A stretch of 64,000 nt of DNA from Hyphomonadaceae bacterium ML37 (lineage in GTDB: Bacteria; Pseudomonadota; Alphaproteobacteria; Caulobacterales; Maricaulaceae): positions 124,001 through 188,000 of the forward strand of contig CP091241.1 in NCBI GenBank assembly GCA_027627685.1, in the 5' to 3' direction. The stretch's first letter is position 1. The number at the start of each line of letters is the position of its first letter. The notes under the pieces are model-generated. The model did not search any database, was not told the origin of the DNA, and was given only the letters and a program-made list of their open reading frames with translations. Of the stretch, positions 28,836 to 41,122 are shown piece by piece. The position numbers were made by a program, and so were the translations under genes.

Positions 28836-29303
28836 TCAGGCGGGTTTCTGCAACAGGTCGCGCACTTCCTTGCCGGCGCGCGAGAAGTCCATGCGCCCGG
28901 TATAGCGGTCCTTCAGCGCGCCCATGCAGCGGCCCATATCCTTCAGCCCCGCCGCGCCCAGATCGTCGACCACCTCCCGGGCGGCCTTGGCGATGGCGCG
29001 GTCATCCATGGGCTCGGGCAGATAGGTGCGCACGATCTCGGCCTCGCGCTGCTCGCGCTCGGCCAGATCCAGCCGGCCAGCGGTCTCGTAGACCGCGGCG
29101 CTCTCTTCGCGCTGCTTGACCAGTTTTTGCAGGATGGCGAGGATTTCGTCCTCGCCGCATCCCTTGCAACGGTCTTCGGCGCGCGCAGCGATATCGCGGT
29201 CCTTGATGGCGGCCTGAATCAGGCGCAGCGTGGACAGGCGCACCGCATCGCGTGCGCGCATGGCGTCCGTCAGATCTGAAGTAACCCGCTCTCTGAGCGA
29301 CAT
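28836..29303 (-). CDS. GatB/YqeY domain-containing protein
   Basis: Small all-helical protein related to the tRNA-binding tail of the GatB amidotransferase subunit. Motifs: LRERVTSDLTDAMRARDAVRLSTLRLI at the start, DEILAILQKLVKQREESAAVYETAGR in the middle and GAALKDRYTGRMDFSRAGKEV-type end (here MGALKDRYTGRMDFSRAG). Two cysteines in RCKGCGEDE at the spot where most homologues have a non-Cys linker are unusual. Length 155 is standard. It lies upstream of dnaG, the usual place in alphaproteobacteria, and is divergent from carA. Confidence 0.9.
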   Translation of the reverse strand: MSLRERVTSDLTDAMRARDAVRLSTLRLIQAAIKDRDIAARAEDRCKGCGEDEILAILQKLVKQREESAAVYETAGRLDLAEREQREAEIVRTYLPEPMDDRAIAKAAREVVDDLGAAGLKDMGRCMGALKDRYTGRMDFSRAGKEVRDLLQKPA

Positions 29304-29385
29304 GGTTTCACCCGGGGTGTGAGGACCGCCTGCACATGCAAGCCAAGTCCTTGAAATATAAAGTATTCGTGCGCGCGCCGGATTC

Positions 29386-29414
29386 TTGACCCGCGACCGC
29401 CGCGCGCGTAGGGT
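29386..29414 (+). promoter_or_regulatory. Predicted housekeeping promoter of carA
   Basis: TTGACC (29386-29391), 17-bp spacer, TAGGGT (29409-29414). The -35 is near consensus and the -10 is the GC-leaning kind common in alphaproteobacteria. It lies 67 bp before the carA ATG. Only by inspection. Confidence 0.5.
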
Positions 29415-29481
29415 CCGCGCGTTTGACCGCAGGGTCCCTTCCCGTCCGGGAAGCTGGCGCGCGGCGTGGAGGCGGTGAGTT

Positions 29482-30681
29482 ATGGCATCAGCGGTCGAGA
29501 ATCAAGACCGGCCCTCGTCCGGGCCTGTGAACGCAGCCCCTTCGGGCGCCAGCGCCGCCCTCGTTCTGGCTGACGGAACGGTGTTCTACGGCCACGGAGC
29601 CGGCGCGTCCGGCGTTGTGGTGGGCGAGCTGTGCTTCAACACCGCCATGACCGGGCATCAGGAAATTCTCGCCGACCCGTCCTATGCCGGACAGATCGTC
29701 TGCTTCACCTTTCCCCATGTGGGCAATGTGGGCGCTAACGCCGAAGACGAGGAATCGGCCAGCGCGCCGGGCCGCAAGGCCGCCGTGGGCATGGTCGCGC
29801 GCGCGCCCATCACCGCGCCGGCCAGCTGGCGCGCCGAGCAGGGTTTTGATGAATGGCTGGCCTCGCGCGCCATCGCCGCCATCACTGGGGTGGACACCCG
29901 CGCCATCACGCGCCGCATTCGCGAGACCGGCATGCCCATGGCCGCGCTTCAGCATGCGCGCGACAGCAAGTTCGACATTGACGCCCTGAAAGCCCTCGCC
30001 GCCGGCGCGCCGTCCATGGAGGGCCGGGAGCTCGCCCGCGCCGTCGCCAATACTGAAAACGCCGACTGGAATGAGGGCGGCTGGGACTGGCCTGCGGGCT
30101 TTGCCGCCGGACCGGAAGACGGCCCGCTGGTCGTGGTGCTCGATTACGGGGTGAAGGCCAATATATTGCGCCGCCTGGTCAGTGCGGGCGCCCGGGTGCG
30201 CATCGCGCCGGGCTCGGCGTCTGCGGCCGATGTGCTGGCGATGAAGCCGGCGGGTGTCGTCGTCTCTAACGGGCCGGGCGATCCGGCGGCGACCGGCCAA
30301 TATGCTCTGGATACGCTGCGCGGCGTGATCGATGCGGGCGTGCCGGTGCTGGGCATTTGCCTCGGTCACCAGATGCTGGCGCTGGCGGTGGGCGCGCGCA
30401 CGCTGAAAATGGTTCAGGGCCATCACGGCGCGAACCATCCGGTGAAAAATCTCGAAACCGGCCAGGTGGAGATCGTGTCCATGAACCATGGCTTCGCCGT
30501 GGACCGCGACACCCTGCCCGCCGACGCCATCGAGACCCATGTCTCCCTGTTCGACGGCTCCAATTGCGGCTTCCGCCTGGCGTCAAAACCGGTAATGGCC
30601 GTGCAGCACCACCCCGAAGCCAGCCCCGGCCCGCAGGACAGCTTTGCGGTGTTTGACCAGTTTGTCGGCTCGCTGGGCTAA
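29482..30681 (+). CDS. carA: Carbamoyl-phosphate synthase small subunit (glutaminase)
   Basis: Provides ammonia from glutamine to the CarB synthetase for arginine and pyrimidine synthesis. The N-terminal small-subunit domain runs from LVLADGTVFYG to about 200, with GELCFNTAMTGHQEILADPSYAGQ split as a hallmark near 48-71. The class I glutaminase domain follows: VVLDYGVKANILR at 218-230, nucleophile Cys293 in GICLGHQ, and the His-Glu pair in QHHPEASPGP near 374. Length 399 with a 25-residue variable N-terminal tail. carB lies 3.2 kb downstream on the same strand, separated by three unrelated genes. Confidence 0.96.
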   Translation: MASAVENQDRPSSGPVNAAPSGASAALVLADGTVFYGHGAGASGVVVGELCFNTAMTGHQEILADPSYAGQIVCFTFPHVGNVGANAEDEESASAPGRKAAVGMVARAPITAPASWRAEQGFDEWLASRAIAAITGVDTRAITRRIRETGMPMAALQHARDSKFDIDALKALAAGAPSMEGRELARAVANTENADWNEGGWDWPAGFAAGPEDGPLVVVLDYGVKANILRRLVSAGARVRIAPGSASAADVLAMKPAGVVVSNGPGDPAATGQYALDTLRGVIDAGVPVLGICLGHQMLALAVGARTLKMVQGHHGANHPVKNLETGQVEIVSMNHGFAVDRDTLPADAIETHVSLFDGSNCGFRLASKPVMAVQHHPEASPGPQDSFAVFDQFVGSLG

Positions 30682-30788
30682 TAGTCTTGCGCCTGCCGGG
30701 CCCTGACGACATTCGGCTTGGCGCGATGCGGCCGTCCGGTCTAGCCTTGGGCGCGGACAGGGGCCGGCGCGCGGCCGGGAGAGACATG

Positions 30789-30839
30789 ATGACCGATCAC
30801 CAGATGTCACGCCGCGCCGGAACCGGGGCGTCCTGGTGA
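30789..30839 (+). CDS. Possible 16-codon leader ORF before the FkbM methyltransferase
   Basis: ATG at 30789 (another ATG directly before it at 30786) opens MTDHQMSRRAGTGASW and stops at a TGA that overlaps the GTG start of the next gene (GTGA, 30836-30839). A GGGAGAG lies just upstream. This geometry suggests translational coupling, or that the methyltransferase has lost its original start by a frameshift. Too short to support by composition; treat as tentative. Confidence 0.3.
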   Translation: MTDHQMSRRAGTGASW

Positions 30840-31591
30840 CCGCCCAGGCGGGCCCGCCGCTGACGCTGGAGGAGCGGCTCAAGCGCGCCCTCGTGCCCCC
30901 GCGTCTGGAGCTCCGACGCATCGTTGCGCGCGAGCGGCGCAAGGGCGAGTACGGCCTGCGGCTCTTGCCTGAACTCGTCGATCCGGACCGCCTCGCCATA
31001 GACATCGGCGCCAATCGCGGCATCTGGGCCCATGAGATGGCCTTGCTCTGCCCGGCGGTGTGGGCGTTCGAGCCGAACCCGAAGCTCTATGATTTCCTGC
31101 ACCGCGCCGCGGGTCCGCGCGTGACCTGCCACGCCATCGCCCTGTCGGACGCTGAAGGGCAGGCCGAGCTGATGATCCCCGGCTCGGGCAAGCGCTATTC
31201 CAACCAGGGCGCCTCCCTGAACCCGGACAAGATCGCCGGCGCGGCGCATATGCGCGTGACAGTGCCCACAGCCCCGCTGGACGCCCTCGACCCGCCACCC
31301 GTGGGGTTCATGAAGATCGATGTGGAAGGCCATGAGCGGGCCGTTCTGGAGGGCGCGCGCTGCGTGATCGCCCGCGACCGGCCGGTGATGATCATCGAGA
31401 TCGAGGAGCGCCATACCGGAACCGATCTCGACTCGGCCCTCGATTTTGTCGAGTCGCTTGGCTACATCACGCAGGCGATCCGCGACCGGTCAGTGATTGA
31501 CCGTGCATCGCTGGACGTCGCCCGCGACCATCGCGGACGGGCGGGAGAGGCAGGCTATGTCAATAATTTCATCTTCCGGCCGGCGCCCTGA
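30836..31591 (+). CDS. FkbM family SAM-dependent methyltransferase
   Basis: Predicted O-methyltransferase of the FkbM group, often acting on sugars or polyketides. SAM-binding motif AIDIGANRGIWAHEMA is near 59-74, with the acidic ribose-binding EPNPKLYDFL following, and the family's conserved FMKIDVEGHERAVLEGA near 160-176, IIEIEERH after it. The only sensible start in frame is GTG 30836, since no ATG precedes the core; no strong Shine-Dalgarno is attached to it, which fits coupling to the short upstream ORF. Its 3' end overlaps the next gene's start by 35 nt. Confidence 0.85.
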   Translation: MTAQAGPPLTLEERLKRALVPPRLELRRIVARERRKGEYGLRLLPELVDPDRLAIDIGANRGIWAHEMALLCPAVWAFEPNPKLYDFLHRAAGPRVTCHAIALSDAEGQAELMIPGSGKRYSNQGASLNPDKIAGAAHMRVTVPTAPLDALDPPPVGFMKIDVEGHERAVLEGARCVIARDRPVMIIEIEERHTGTDLDSALDFVESLGYITQAIRDRSVIDRASLDVARDHRGRAGEAGYVNNFIFRPAP

Positions 31592-33137
31592 TCGCCTGCG
31601 CCTGACCCGGCGAGGTCTGATGGCCTCATCCCTGGCGCTGGCGGGCGCCGCGGCCTGCGGCAAGAGCGGCGATCCGTCGGACCTGCTGCGCGTGGCCATC
31701 GATTCCGAAGCTGACAGCCTCGATCCCCTCAAAGGCCAGTTCGCCTCTGCCGCGCTACTCTACAAGCAGTTGCACGCGCCCCTGACCGAGTACTCGCCCT
31801 CGGGCGGCCTCGCGCCGGGCCTGGCAGCGTCCTGGCGCAGCGAGGATGCGCGCAGCTGGACCTTCCGCCTCACGCCGGGCCTCACCTGGTCCGATGGCGC
31901 GCCGATCACGTCGGACGATGTGGTCTGGACCGCGCAGCGCGCGGTGGACCCGCGCACGGGGTTTGCCGATCTGGGCGATTTCTTTGCGGTGCGCGGCGCG
32001 CGCGAGGCGCTGCTGGGCCAGATCGCGCCGGAGGACATTGGCGTCAGCGCGCCTGATGAGCATACGGTGGTCTTCGAGCTGGACCGCCCGGTCAGCCTGT
32101 TCCCGGTGCTGATGCGCGAGTTCTATCCCCTGCCCCGACACGCCGTGGAGGCGCGGCCCGATGACTGGACCCGCCCCACCCATTGGGTCAGCGCCGGGCC
32201 GTACCTGCTGGCCGATCAGGGCGCCATGAGCTACCGGCTGGAAAAGAACCCGCGCTTCGCCGGCGCGGAAGGCGTGCGCATCAATAGCATTCGTGTTGAC
32301 GTGATTGATGACGGGTCGGCGCGGGCGCGCCGTTTCCGCGCGGGCGATTATGATCTGGTGGACCGTCCGCCGGGCGATCAGCTGGGCCTGCTGCGCGAGC
32401 GCGTCGGTGACCGGCTGCGCAGCTTTCCCGCCCCGATCCTCACCTATATCAAGGTCAATTGCGCCAGCGCGCGCCTGCGCGATGTCCGCGTGCGCCAGGC
32501 GCTGAGCCTGGCCATCGACCGGGCCTATCTCAACACGCATTTTTTCCACGGCCTGTCCGTGCCCGCAGACCGCATCATTCCGGATGCCGAGGCCGCAGCC
32601 GCCGGACCGCAGCTGGACGCCGCGCGCGCGCGTCTGGGTGATGCGGGGTATGGCCCGGGCAATCCGCTGCGCCTGACCTTGCGCGCGAGCGCCGGGGATC
32701 GCGACCGGGTGGCGCTGGCGATCATTGATGACTGGCGCCGGGCCGGGGTGCAGGCCGAGCTGCTGGCGACCTATCCGCTGGACCTCTACGCGGCGGTGGA
32801 TGGCGGCGATTATGATCTGGCGCTGGCGCGCTTTGACCGCGGGCTGAAATCGGATCCCGACTTCATGCTCCAGCCCTTCGCCCGCGAGGGCTTCGCCGAT
32901 AACACCAACTGGGATGGCGGGCGCCGTCCCGCCTTTGACGCGCTCATGCGCGAAGCGCGCGGCGAGCTGGACCGCGCCCGCCGGGCGCAGCTGCACCGCG
33001 AGGCCGAGGCGGAGTTGCTCGCTGATATGCCCAATATCCCCCTCCTGCACGAACGGGCCTGGTGGCTGGTCTCGCCGCGCGTACGCGCCCGCGACGACAT
33101 CCCGCCCCATCTGTGGCGCGATTTGCGGTTGGGGTAG
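31557..33137 (+). CDS. Extracellular solute-binding protein family 5 (peptide-type ABC), lipoprotein
   Basis: Periplasmic binding component for peptides, nickel or similar ligands. It starts with an RR-containing signal (LRLTRRGLMASSLALAGAAAC), giving both a twin-arginine-like motif and a lipobox ending at a Cys near residue 35. The SBP_bac_5 fold is recognisable by DSEADSLDPLKGQFASA, WTFRLTPGLTWSDGAPITSDDVVWT and VRQALSLAIDRAYL. Length is about 526. ATG 31557 has GGAGAGG upstream and lies inside the end of the methyltransferase gene. No permease or ATPase genes accompany it, so it is an orphan receptor or works with a transporter elsewhere. Confidence 0.87.
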   Translation: MSIISSSGRRPDRLRLTRRGLMASSLALAGAAACGKSGDPSDLLRVAIDSEADSLDPLKGQFASAALLYKQLHAPLTEYSPSGGLAPGLAASWRSEDARSWTFRLTPGLTWSDGAPITSDDVVWTAQRAVDPRTGFADLGDFFAVRGAREALLGQIAPEDIGVSAPDEHTVVFELDRPVSLFPVLMREFYPLPRHAVEARPDDWTRPTHWVSAGPYLLADQGAMSYRLEKNPRFAGAEGVRINSIRVDVIDDGSARARRFRAGDYDLVDRPPGDQLGLLRERVGDRLRSFPAPILTYIKVNCASARLRDVRVRQALSLAIDRAYLNTHFFHGLSVPADRIIPDAEAAAAGPQLDAARARLGDAGYGPGNPLRLTLRASAGDRDRVALAIIDDWRRAGVQAELLATYPLDLYAAVDGGDYDLALARFDRGLKSDPDFMLQPFAREGFADNTNWDGGRRPAFDALMREARGELDRARRAQLHREAEAELLADMPNIPLLHERAWWLVSPRVRARDDIPPHLWRDLRLG

Positions 33138-33301
33138 GGCGATGGGGGCGGGGGCGCTGGCCCCGCCCCGTCACAGCGGCGTGAGCCATTGTCACGCCCG
33201 GCTCTCCGAGAGCTGATTTCCAAGTGAGCAGCGCGTGGGCGAGTTTGTGCCCGCGGCGCGGGGAGAGGCCCTGCGCCATCGCTATTGATCAGGAGACTGT
33301 C

Positions 33302-33772
33302 ATGTTCGCCAGAGCCGAAACCCTTTTCGACCGCGCGGCCGCGCCCGCCCTGCCCGCCGCCCACTGGGTGCTGCGCGCCGGATTCGCCGCCGTATTCCTG
33401 CACAAGGGGCTGAGCAAGCTGTTTGCCATGGGCCTCGAGCCGTTCGCCATGATGATGATCACGCCGAACTTCGGCGTGGAGGGCGTCCCCGCGCTCGTAC
33501 TGGCGGGCCTTGTTGCGTTTGCCGAGCTCTTCGCAGGCGCTGCGATCCTGGCCGGCGGGCTCATCAGCGGCGCAGCCGGCGCGCTGGCCACGCGGCTGGC
33601 CGGTCTGGCCGCCCTGCCGGTTCTGCTGGGCGCGATTGCGACCCTTCACTGGGGTCAGTGGGCCTTCATGGCGACCGAAACCCACCCCATGGGCGGCATG
33701 GAATATCAGGTCTTCCTGGCCGCCATCGCCCTCTGGCTGGCCCTCGCCGGGGCGCGGCTGAAGACGGGCTGA
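33302..33772 (+). CDS. DoxX family membrane protein
   Basis: Small integral membrane protein with four predicted helices (about 22-40, 58-80, 88-108, 128-150) and DoxX landmarks AHWVLRAGFAAVFLHKGLSKLF and LVAFAELFAGAAILAGGL. Members are linked to redox balance and thiol stress in some bacteria, but no specific reaction is established. ATG 33302 is preceded by AGGAGA at good spacing; the longer frame from 33224 is rejected. The gene stands alone between the binding protein and carB. Confidence 0.82.
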   Translation: MFARAETLFDRAAAPALPAAHWVLRAGFAAVFLHKGLSKLFAMGLEPFAMMMITPNFGVEGVPALVLAGLVAFAELFAGAAILAGGLISGAAGALATRLAGLAALPVLLGAIATLHWGQWAFMATETHPMGGMEYQVFLAAIALWLALAGARLKTG

Positions 33773-33918
33773 GCCCCGCCCTGTAAACCGGTACTCGCCA
33801 AGCGCGGCGGCAGGCGTTAGACACGGGTTTCAGCGATTGAACCCGCGCCGCTAACCCCTCCCGGACCTTTCCGGGGGCCGGGGCTTGCGCGCGTCTGACA
33901 GACAAAGGCCCCGCCCCC

Positions 33919-37172
<3,254 letters not shown>

Positions 37173-37173
<1 letters not shown>

Positions 37174-37200
37174 GCCTGCCCTTAGCCGGGCAGGCTTTGA
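37173..37200 (+). terminator. Terminator at the end of carB
   Basis: Stem AGCCTGCCC (37173-37181) pairs perfectly with GGGCAGGCT (37188-37196) around a 6-nt loop, followed by TTTGATTT. The first stem base is the last base of the carB stop codon. Confidence 0.75.
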
Positions 37201-37234
37201 TTTACAGGCGTTCAAGACGCGAAACGGGACATCC

Positions 37235-37708
37235 ATGCAGAAGATCCCCATGACCGCCGAGGGCCACCGCGCCCTCGACGATGAACTCAGGCACCTCAAG
37301 TCCGTGGAGCGCCCGGCGGTGATCCAGGCGATCTCCGAAGCGCGTGAGCACGGCGATTTGTCAGAGAACGCCGAATACCATGCCGCCAAGGAGCGCCAGG
37401 GCTGGATCGAGGGCCGTCTGCAGGAGCTTGAGGACAAGCTGGCGCGCGCCCAGGTCATCGACACCACCAAGCTGTCCGGCGAGACGGTGAAGTTCGGCGC
37501 CACGGTCACCGTGGTGGACGAGGACACCGACGCCGAGGCGACCTACAAGATCGTCGGCGATGACGAGGCGGACGTGAAATCGGGCAAGATCTCCATCTCC
37601 TCGCCCATCGCGCGCGCCCTGATCAACAAGGAAACCGGCGACGTGGTGGAAGTCACCGCGCCCGGCGGCGTGAAAACGTACGAGATCCTGAAAGTGCAGT
37701 GGGTCTGA
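37235..37708 (+). CDS. greA: Transcription elongation factor GreA
   Basis: Rescues backtracked RNA polymerase by stimulating cleavage of the nascent RNA. N-terminal antiparallel coiled coil (about 1-75) includes the tip Asp-Glu pair in [15 protein letters not shown], the functional acidic motif of GreA; the C-terminal globular FKBP-like domain has [14 protein letters not shown] and [20 protein letters not shown] 37235 gives 158 residues, the family standard; the frame open from 37115 overlaps carB and is rejected. It has its own terminators on both sides. CarB-greA adjacency is common in alphaproteobacteria. Confidence 0.96.
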   Translation: MQKIPMTAEGHRALDDELRHLKSVERPAVIQAISEAREHGDLSENAEYHAAKERQGWIEGRLQELEDKLARAQVIDTTKLSGETVKFGATVTVVDEDTDAEATYKIVGDDEADVKSGKISISSPIARALINKETGDVVEVTAPGGVKTYEILKVQWV

Positions 37709-37740
37709 TCCTCTCGACCGCGCCGGTCCATGGTGAACGC

Positions 37741-37777
37741 GCAGCCGGCGGCGCCCCCGCCGGCTGCTTGCGTTTTC
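37741..37777 (+). terminator. Terminator downstream of greA
   Basis: An 11-bp perfect stem (GCAGCCGGCGG / CCGCCGGCTGC, 37741-37751 and 37757-37767) with a 5-nt loop, followed by TTGCGTTTTC. It lies 32 bp after the greA stop. Confidence 0.8.
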
Positions 37778-37802
37778 TGCGTGCCCCGGCAAGTCTGCGC
37801 CC

Positions 37803-38732
37803 ATGAGCAACGCACGCATTTGCTGGGCTGTGTCGGATGGCCGGGCCGGGATGGCCAATCAGGTGCTGGGCCTGGCGCAGGCGTTGGCGCGCTTGACGCC
37901 GCTGGCGATCACGCCGGTCACTCTGGCGCGCACCGGGCCGCTGGCGGTGGAGGATGGCCCGGCGCCGGATATCTGGATCGGGTGCGGGCGCGCCGCCGTG
38001 CGCGCGGCGCCGGCGGTCCGGGCGGCGCACCCGGACGCCCTGATGGTCTATATCCAGGATCCGCGCGCCCATTACGGCGTGTTCGATCTGATCCTGCCGC
38101 CGCATCATGACCGGCTCGCTGGCCCGAACGTGCTGCCCCTCATCGGCTCGCCCAACCGGGTGACGCCGGAGCTTCTGGAGGCCGAGCGGATCGCCTTCGC
38201 GGACCGGCTGGCCCAGATCCGCGCCCCCCGTGCGGCGGTGCTGATCGGCGGGGAGTCCAAGCATCACCGGTTTTCTGAAGGCGCCTGCGCGTATCTGCTC
38301 GACCGGATCGAGGCGCTGCGCGCCCGCCGCATCGGCCTTCTGATCACCCTGTCGCGGCGCACGCCGGACGCATTCGCGGCCCTGATCCGGGAGCGCTATG
38401 GCCAGCAGCCTGATATCTGGCTGCACCAGGGCGACGGGCCAAACCCGTATTTCGCCTTTCTGGCGGGTGCGGACTGGATTTTCGTCACGGAAGACTCCAC
38501 CAACATGCTCACCGAGGCGGCCGCCACGGGAACGCCGGTCTACCGGCTGGGCGTGGACGGGCGCCCGGGCAAGTTCCGCCGGCTCTACGCCGCGCTGGAA
38601 GGCCATGGCGCGGTGCGTCCTTTCCTGGGCGCGCTGGAGCGCTGGACCTATGTCCCGCTTCACGAAACCGAGAGAGCAGCGCAGCGCGTGCTTGAAATGC
38701 TGGACGCGCGCTGCGACATGAGAGCCGCCTGA
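37803..38732 (+). CDS. ELM1/GtrOC1-family protein (mitochondrial fission ELM1-like)
   Basis: A 309-residue cytosolic protein of the PF06258 family, named after the plant mitochondrial fission factor ELM1 and widespread in alphaproteobacteria without an agreed role; the fold looks like a GT-B glycosyltransferase. Markers: CWAVSDGRAGMANQVLGLAQAL at the N-terminus (split here), DALMVYIQDPRAHYGVFDLI, VLIGGESKHHRFSEG and the C-terminal ADWIFVTEDSTNMLTEAAATGTPV (split), which is a nucleotide-sugar-like binding segment. No signal peptide. In some relatives it has been linked to envelope sugar transfer, which is inference here. Confidence 0.82.
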   Translation: MSNARICWAVSDGRAGMANQVLGLAQALARLTPLAITPVTLARTGPLAVEDGPAPDIWIGCGRAAVRAAPAVRAAHPDALMVYIQDPRAHYGVFDLILPPHHDRLAGPNVLPLIGSPNRVTPELLEAERIAFADRLAQIRAPRAAVLIGGESKHHRFSEGACAYLLDRIEALRARRIGLLITLSRRTPDAFAALIRERYGQQPDIWLHQGDGPNPYFAFLAGADWIFVTEDSTNMLTEAAATGTPVYRLGVDGRPGKFRRLYAALEGHGAVRPFLGALERWTYVPLHETERAAQRVLEMLDARCDMRAA

Positions 38733-38828
38733 CTCTGCACGAGGGTCTCCGGGCGAGACTCATCAGGGCGAATCCGGCCAGATTAACTGCAGCAACGACC
38801 TCGAAATCAGACTGAAGGATGCCGGCCC

Positions 38829-39800
38829 ATGAGCCAGACCCGTCACGCCAAGCTTGTCATCATCGGATCGGGCGCGGCTGGCTATACCGCCGCCATCTAT
38901 GCCGCGCGCGCCATGCTGGAGCCGCTCTTGATCACCGGCATGCAGCCGGGCGGCCAGCTGACCATCACCACTGATGTAGAGAATTATCCCGGCTTCGCCG
39001 ACGTCATCCAGGGCCCCTGGCTGATGGACCAGATGCGCGCCCAGGCCGAGCATGTGGGCACCCAGTTTGCGCAGGATCTGATCATGGAGGCCGATCTGTC
39101 GGCCCGCCCGTTCCGTCTGGTGGGTGATTCCGGCACGGTCTACACCGCCGACGCGGTGATCATCGCCACCGGCGCCAGCGCCAAATGGCTGGGCCTGCCC
39201 AGTGAAGAAGCGTTTCAGGGCTTTGGCGTGTCGGCCTGCGCCACCTGCGACGGGTTTTTCTACCGGGGCAAGCAGGTCGTGGTGGTCGGCGGCGGCAATA
39301 CCGCCGTGGAAGAGGCGCTGTTCCTGACCAATTTTGCCTCCAAGGTCACGCTGGTGCACCGGCGCGATTCCTTGCGCGCGGAAAAGATCATGCAGGACCG
39401 GCTGTTCAACCATCCCAAGATCGAGGTGATCTGGGACAGCGAGCTGGATGAAATCCTCGGGACCGCCGAGCCGGTGCGCGGGGTGACGGCCGTTCGCCTC
39501 AAGCACGCCAAGACCGGCGCGACGCAGGACATCCCCGCCGACGGCGTGTTCATCGCCATCGGTCACGCGCCCGCCACCGGGCTGTTCGCCGGCCAGCTGG
39601 AGACCAAATCGGGCGGCTATCTGGTGACCGCGCCGGATTCCACCGCCACCTCAATCCCCGGCGTGTTCGCGGCAGGCGATGTCACCGATGACAAATACCG
39701 CCAGGCGGTGACGGCGGCGGGGATGGGCTGTATGGCGGCGCTGGAAGCCGAGCGTTTCCTGGCCGCACTGGCCCATGACGCGGCGGCGGACGCGGCCTGA
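38829..39800 (+). CDS. trxB: Thioredoxin-disulfide reductase
   Basis: FAD/NADPH enzyme that reduces thioredoxin. The FAD loop VIIGSGAAGYTAAIYAARA is at residues 11-29, the redox pair CATC in SACATCDGFFYRG near 137-145, the NADPH loop VVVVGGGNTAVEEALFL around 155-171, and GVFAAGDVTDDKYRQAVTAAG near 275. Length 323 is standard. It has GAAGGA upstream of the ATG. It is transcribed with the ELM1-like gene 96 bp before it, though a promoter in that gap is possible. Confidence 0.96.
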   Translation: MSQTRHAKLVIIGSGAAGYTAAIYAARAMLEPLLITGMQPGGQLTITTDVENYPGFADVIQGPWLMDQMRAQAEHVGTQFAQDLIMEADLSARPFRLVGDSGTVYTADAVIIATGASAKWLGLPSEEAFQGFGVSACATCDGFFYRGKQVVVVGGGNTAVEEALFLTNFASKVTLVHRRDSLRAEKIMQDRLFNHPKIEVIWDSELDEILGTAEPVRGVTAVRLKHAKTGATQDIPADGVFIAIGHAPATGLFAGQLETKSGGYLVTAPDSTATSIPGVFAAGDVTDDKYRQAVTAAGMGCMAALEAERFLAALAHDAAADAA

Positions 39801-39904
39801 TAGACAGCGCGGGTTACATGTAATTCATGCGCGCGTAACGTCGCCATGCGATAGGCATGCCTATAAGCCGCCCACACGATCCTCTCACCGTCAGGACAAC
39901 CGCC

Positions 39905-41071
39905 ATGTCAGTTTCAATCAAAACCTGCCGCCGCCTGGCTGGCGCCCTCATGGCGGGCTGCGCGCTCGCCACGGCTCCGGCCGCCTTCGCTCAGCCTTCG
40001 GGCGAATTTGCGCGCTTCGCCGTCTCTGACGAGGCCAGCCGCACCGTGATTGACTACACGGTGTGGACCGAGCTGCTCAACGGGATTGTGTTCGATGTCG
40101 GCCACTCCAACCGGCGCCCGGCCACGGGCCGCGTCCAGGTGACCGGCTCGCTCCTGTCGCCGGAGACGACCAGCCGCTACCGCTACGAAACCAACCGGGT
40201 GGTCTATCACCTGATGGAGGATGACCACCGCGCGCTGATCTCGGCCTACCGCGCCGAGCTGGAGGCCCTGCCCTCCCAGGTCGCCCTGTCCTCGCTGAGC
40301 CCCAACGAGCAGCTGGCTTACTGGCTGAACCTGCACAATGTGGTGGTGATTGACGAGATCGCCCGGCGCTATCCGGTCACCCGGCTGAACAATCAGCGCA
40401 TTAATGGCCAGCCCTTCCACGAGGCGAAAATCATCACGGTCGAGGGCGTCAGCCTGAGCCTGAACGATATCCGCCTGCGCATCGTGGGCGAGCGCTGGAG
40501 CGACCCGCTGGTGATGTACGGCTTCTTCTCGGGCGCCATTGGCGGTCCGACCGTGCGCAACGAGGCGTTCTCGGGCGAACGCGTCTGGACCCAGCTGCGT
40601 CTGAACGGCCGCGAGTTCGTCAATGGCCTGCGCGGCATCGACACCAATCGGCGCAACACCATGATTTCGCCGCTCTATGCCGAGCATCGTAATCTGTTTC
40701 CCAACTGGCCGATGGATCTCTACGGCCACCTGGCCGGTCTTGCCGATTCGGCGTCAGACGATCTTGAGCCGTTCGACGGCGAACCGGCCTATGTGAACTA
40801 TGACTGGTCCATCGCGGACCTGACCAATGGGCGCATCGGCTGCACCAGCGGCGCGGACGCCAGCCCGGTGACCATCAGCGCGGGCGACACCTCCACCTCA
40901 AACGCCATCGACTGCCGCGTCCTCCCCGCACAGGCCCGCACGCTCGTTGACGTTGTGGTCACCCGCCGCCTGGAGTTCATCCGCCAGGGCCGTCTGGGCC
41001 AGGTCACGGTGCGTGACATCCCGACCAACCCCGATGCCAGGGACGAGGATGAGGACGGCGATTCGCGCTAG
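39905..41071 (+). CDS. Exported DUF547 domain protein
   Basis: Predicted periplasmic protein of unknown function. A Sec signal (CRRLAGALMAGCALATAPAAFA) is followed by the DUF547 domain (about 120-270), recognised by LSPNEQLAYWLNLHNVVVI, SLNDIRLRIVGERW and the Cys-free AIGGPTVRNEAF region. The C-terminal part has an acidic tail (DARDEDEDGDSR). DUF547 proteins share a papain-like/transglutaminase-related fold by some accounts, but the catalytic Cys is not evident. ATG 39905 has AGGACA upstream; the longer frame (39857) puts charged residues before the signal and is rejected. Confidence 0.8.
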   Translation: MSVSIKTCRRLAGALMAGCALATAPAAFAQPSGEFARFAVSDEASRTVIDYTVWTELLNGIVFDVGHSNRRPATGRVQVTGSLLSPETTSRYRYETNRVVYHLMEDDHRALISAYRAELEALPSQVALSSLSPNEQLAYWLNLHNVVVIDEIARRYPVTRLNNQRINGQPFHEAKIITVEGVSLSLNDIRLRIVGERWSDPLVMYGFFSGAIGGPTVRNEAFSGERVWTQLRLNGREFVNGLRGIDTNRRNTMISPLYAEHRNLFPNWPMDLYGHLAGLADSASDDLEPFDGEPAYVNYDWSIADLTNGRIGCTSGADASPVTISAGDTSTSNAIDCRVLPAQARTLVDVVVTRRLEFIRQGRLGQVTVRDIPTNPDARDEDEDGDSR

Positions 41072-41122
41072 GCCTCGAAACGCCGCCAGCCCTTGGCGCT
41101 GGGGGCGGGGCGGGTTAGTCAG

